7,090 nt of DNA from Caldithrix sp. (GTDB lineage Bacteria > Zhuqueibacterota > Zhuqueibacteria > Oceanimicrobiales > Oceanimicrobiaceae), in assembly GCA_004357015.1 (NCBI GenBank), contig SMXE01000054.1:1-7090 (forward strand), in the 5' to 3' direction. Every line of letters starts with the position of its first letter. Positions within the stretch are counted from its first letter, which is position 1. Of the stretch, positions 7,011 to 7,090 are shown piece after piece. The position numbers and the translations under genes were made by a program. Below the pieces are notes generated by a model. That model saw nothing but the letters and a program-made list of their open reading frames with translations. It did not search any database and was not told the DNA's origin.

Positions 7011-7090
7011 ATGAAATCACTACGAAGAAACGATCAAAGGATGGCAAGTTACAAGTACCCGCGCATCATCGAAATCCGGGATGCATTGTC
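7011..7090 (+). CDS. Possible 5' end of a divergent gene of unknown function (runs off the right edge)
   Basis: An ATG at 7011 opens a frame with no stop to the window edge (26 complete codons, starting MKSLRRNDQRMASYKYPR). A second in-frame ATG at 7041 gives MASYKYPRIIEIRDALS. A strong GGAGG (7005-7009) is present but lies only 1 base from the first ATG, too close for normal use, and the second ATG has AAAGG directly against it. The composition after 7041 looks coding, but the piece is too short to assign a family. If real, it is transcribed away from the glycosyltransferase cluster and shares its control region. Confidence 0.35.
   Translation, partial: MKSLRRNDQRMASYKYPRIIEIRDAL

Noticed and set aside
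1..7090. CRISPR array, insertion sequence, tRNA or defence system
   Set aside because: There are no regularly spaced repeats, no terminal inverted repeats or transposase motifs, no cloverleaf-like sequence, and no nuclease or toxin motifs on either strand.

Overview
The window shows one leftward (minus-strand) cluster of three glycosyltransferase-type genes and, at the right edge, the possible first codons of a divergent rightward gene. It is bacterial: compact genes, Shine-Dalgarno-like sites and sigma70-like promoter matches. There is no rRNA, tRNA or other phylogenetic marker, so the taxon stays open. A Gram-negative environmental lineage, possibly of the FCB type, is only an impression from protein style.

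Layout in order of transcription (right to left). First comes an AT-rich control region (about 6760-7010) with two candidate leftward promoters and a small inverted repeat. It is followed by a 425-residue GT-B glycosyltransferase (5482-6759). About 100 bases later comes a second 425-residue glycosyltransferase (4101-5378), which aligns with the first without gaps at about 73% identity by hand count. It appears to use a TTG start. After a 178-base AT-rich gap with a candidate internal promoter, a very large gene starts at 3922 and runs off the left edge: 1307 codons are visible and no stop is reached.

The large gene is the most interesting object. Its first ~580 residues are a third, divergent member of the same glycosyltransferase family, with counterparts of the HDF-aromatic-WE motif, the R-x4-K pair and the E-x7-E pair. 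Residues ~580-1030 match nothing I recognise. From ~1030 to the window edge there is a phosphodiester glycosidase domain of the NAGPA type (PF09992). A sugar-transferring and a glycosyl-phosphodiester-cleaving module would therefore sit on one polypeptide, with no visible signal peptide.

Inference: the three proteins probably act together on one glycan or glycolipid, such as a surface polysaccharide or a phosphodiester-linked glycoconjugate. The paired 425-residue enzymes would add related sugars, and the fusion protein would add and then process or trim a sugar phosphate. The exact sugars, acceptors and product cannot be read from the sequence.
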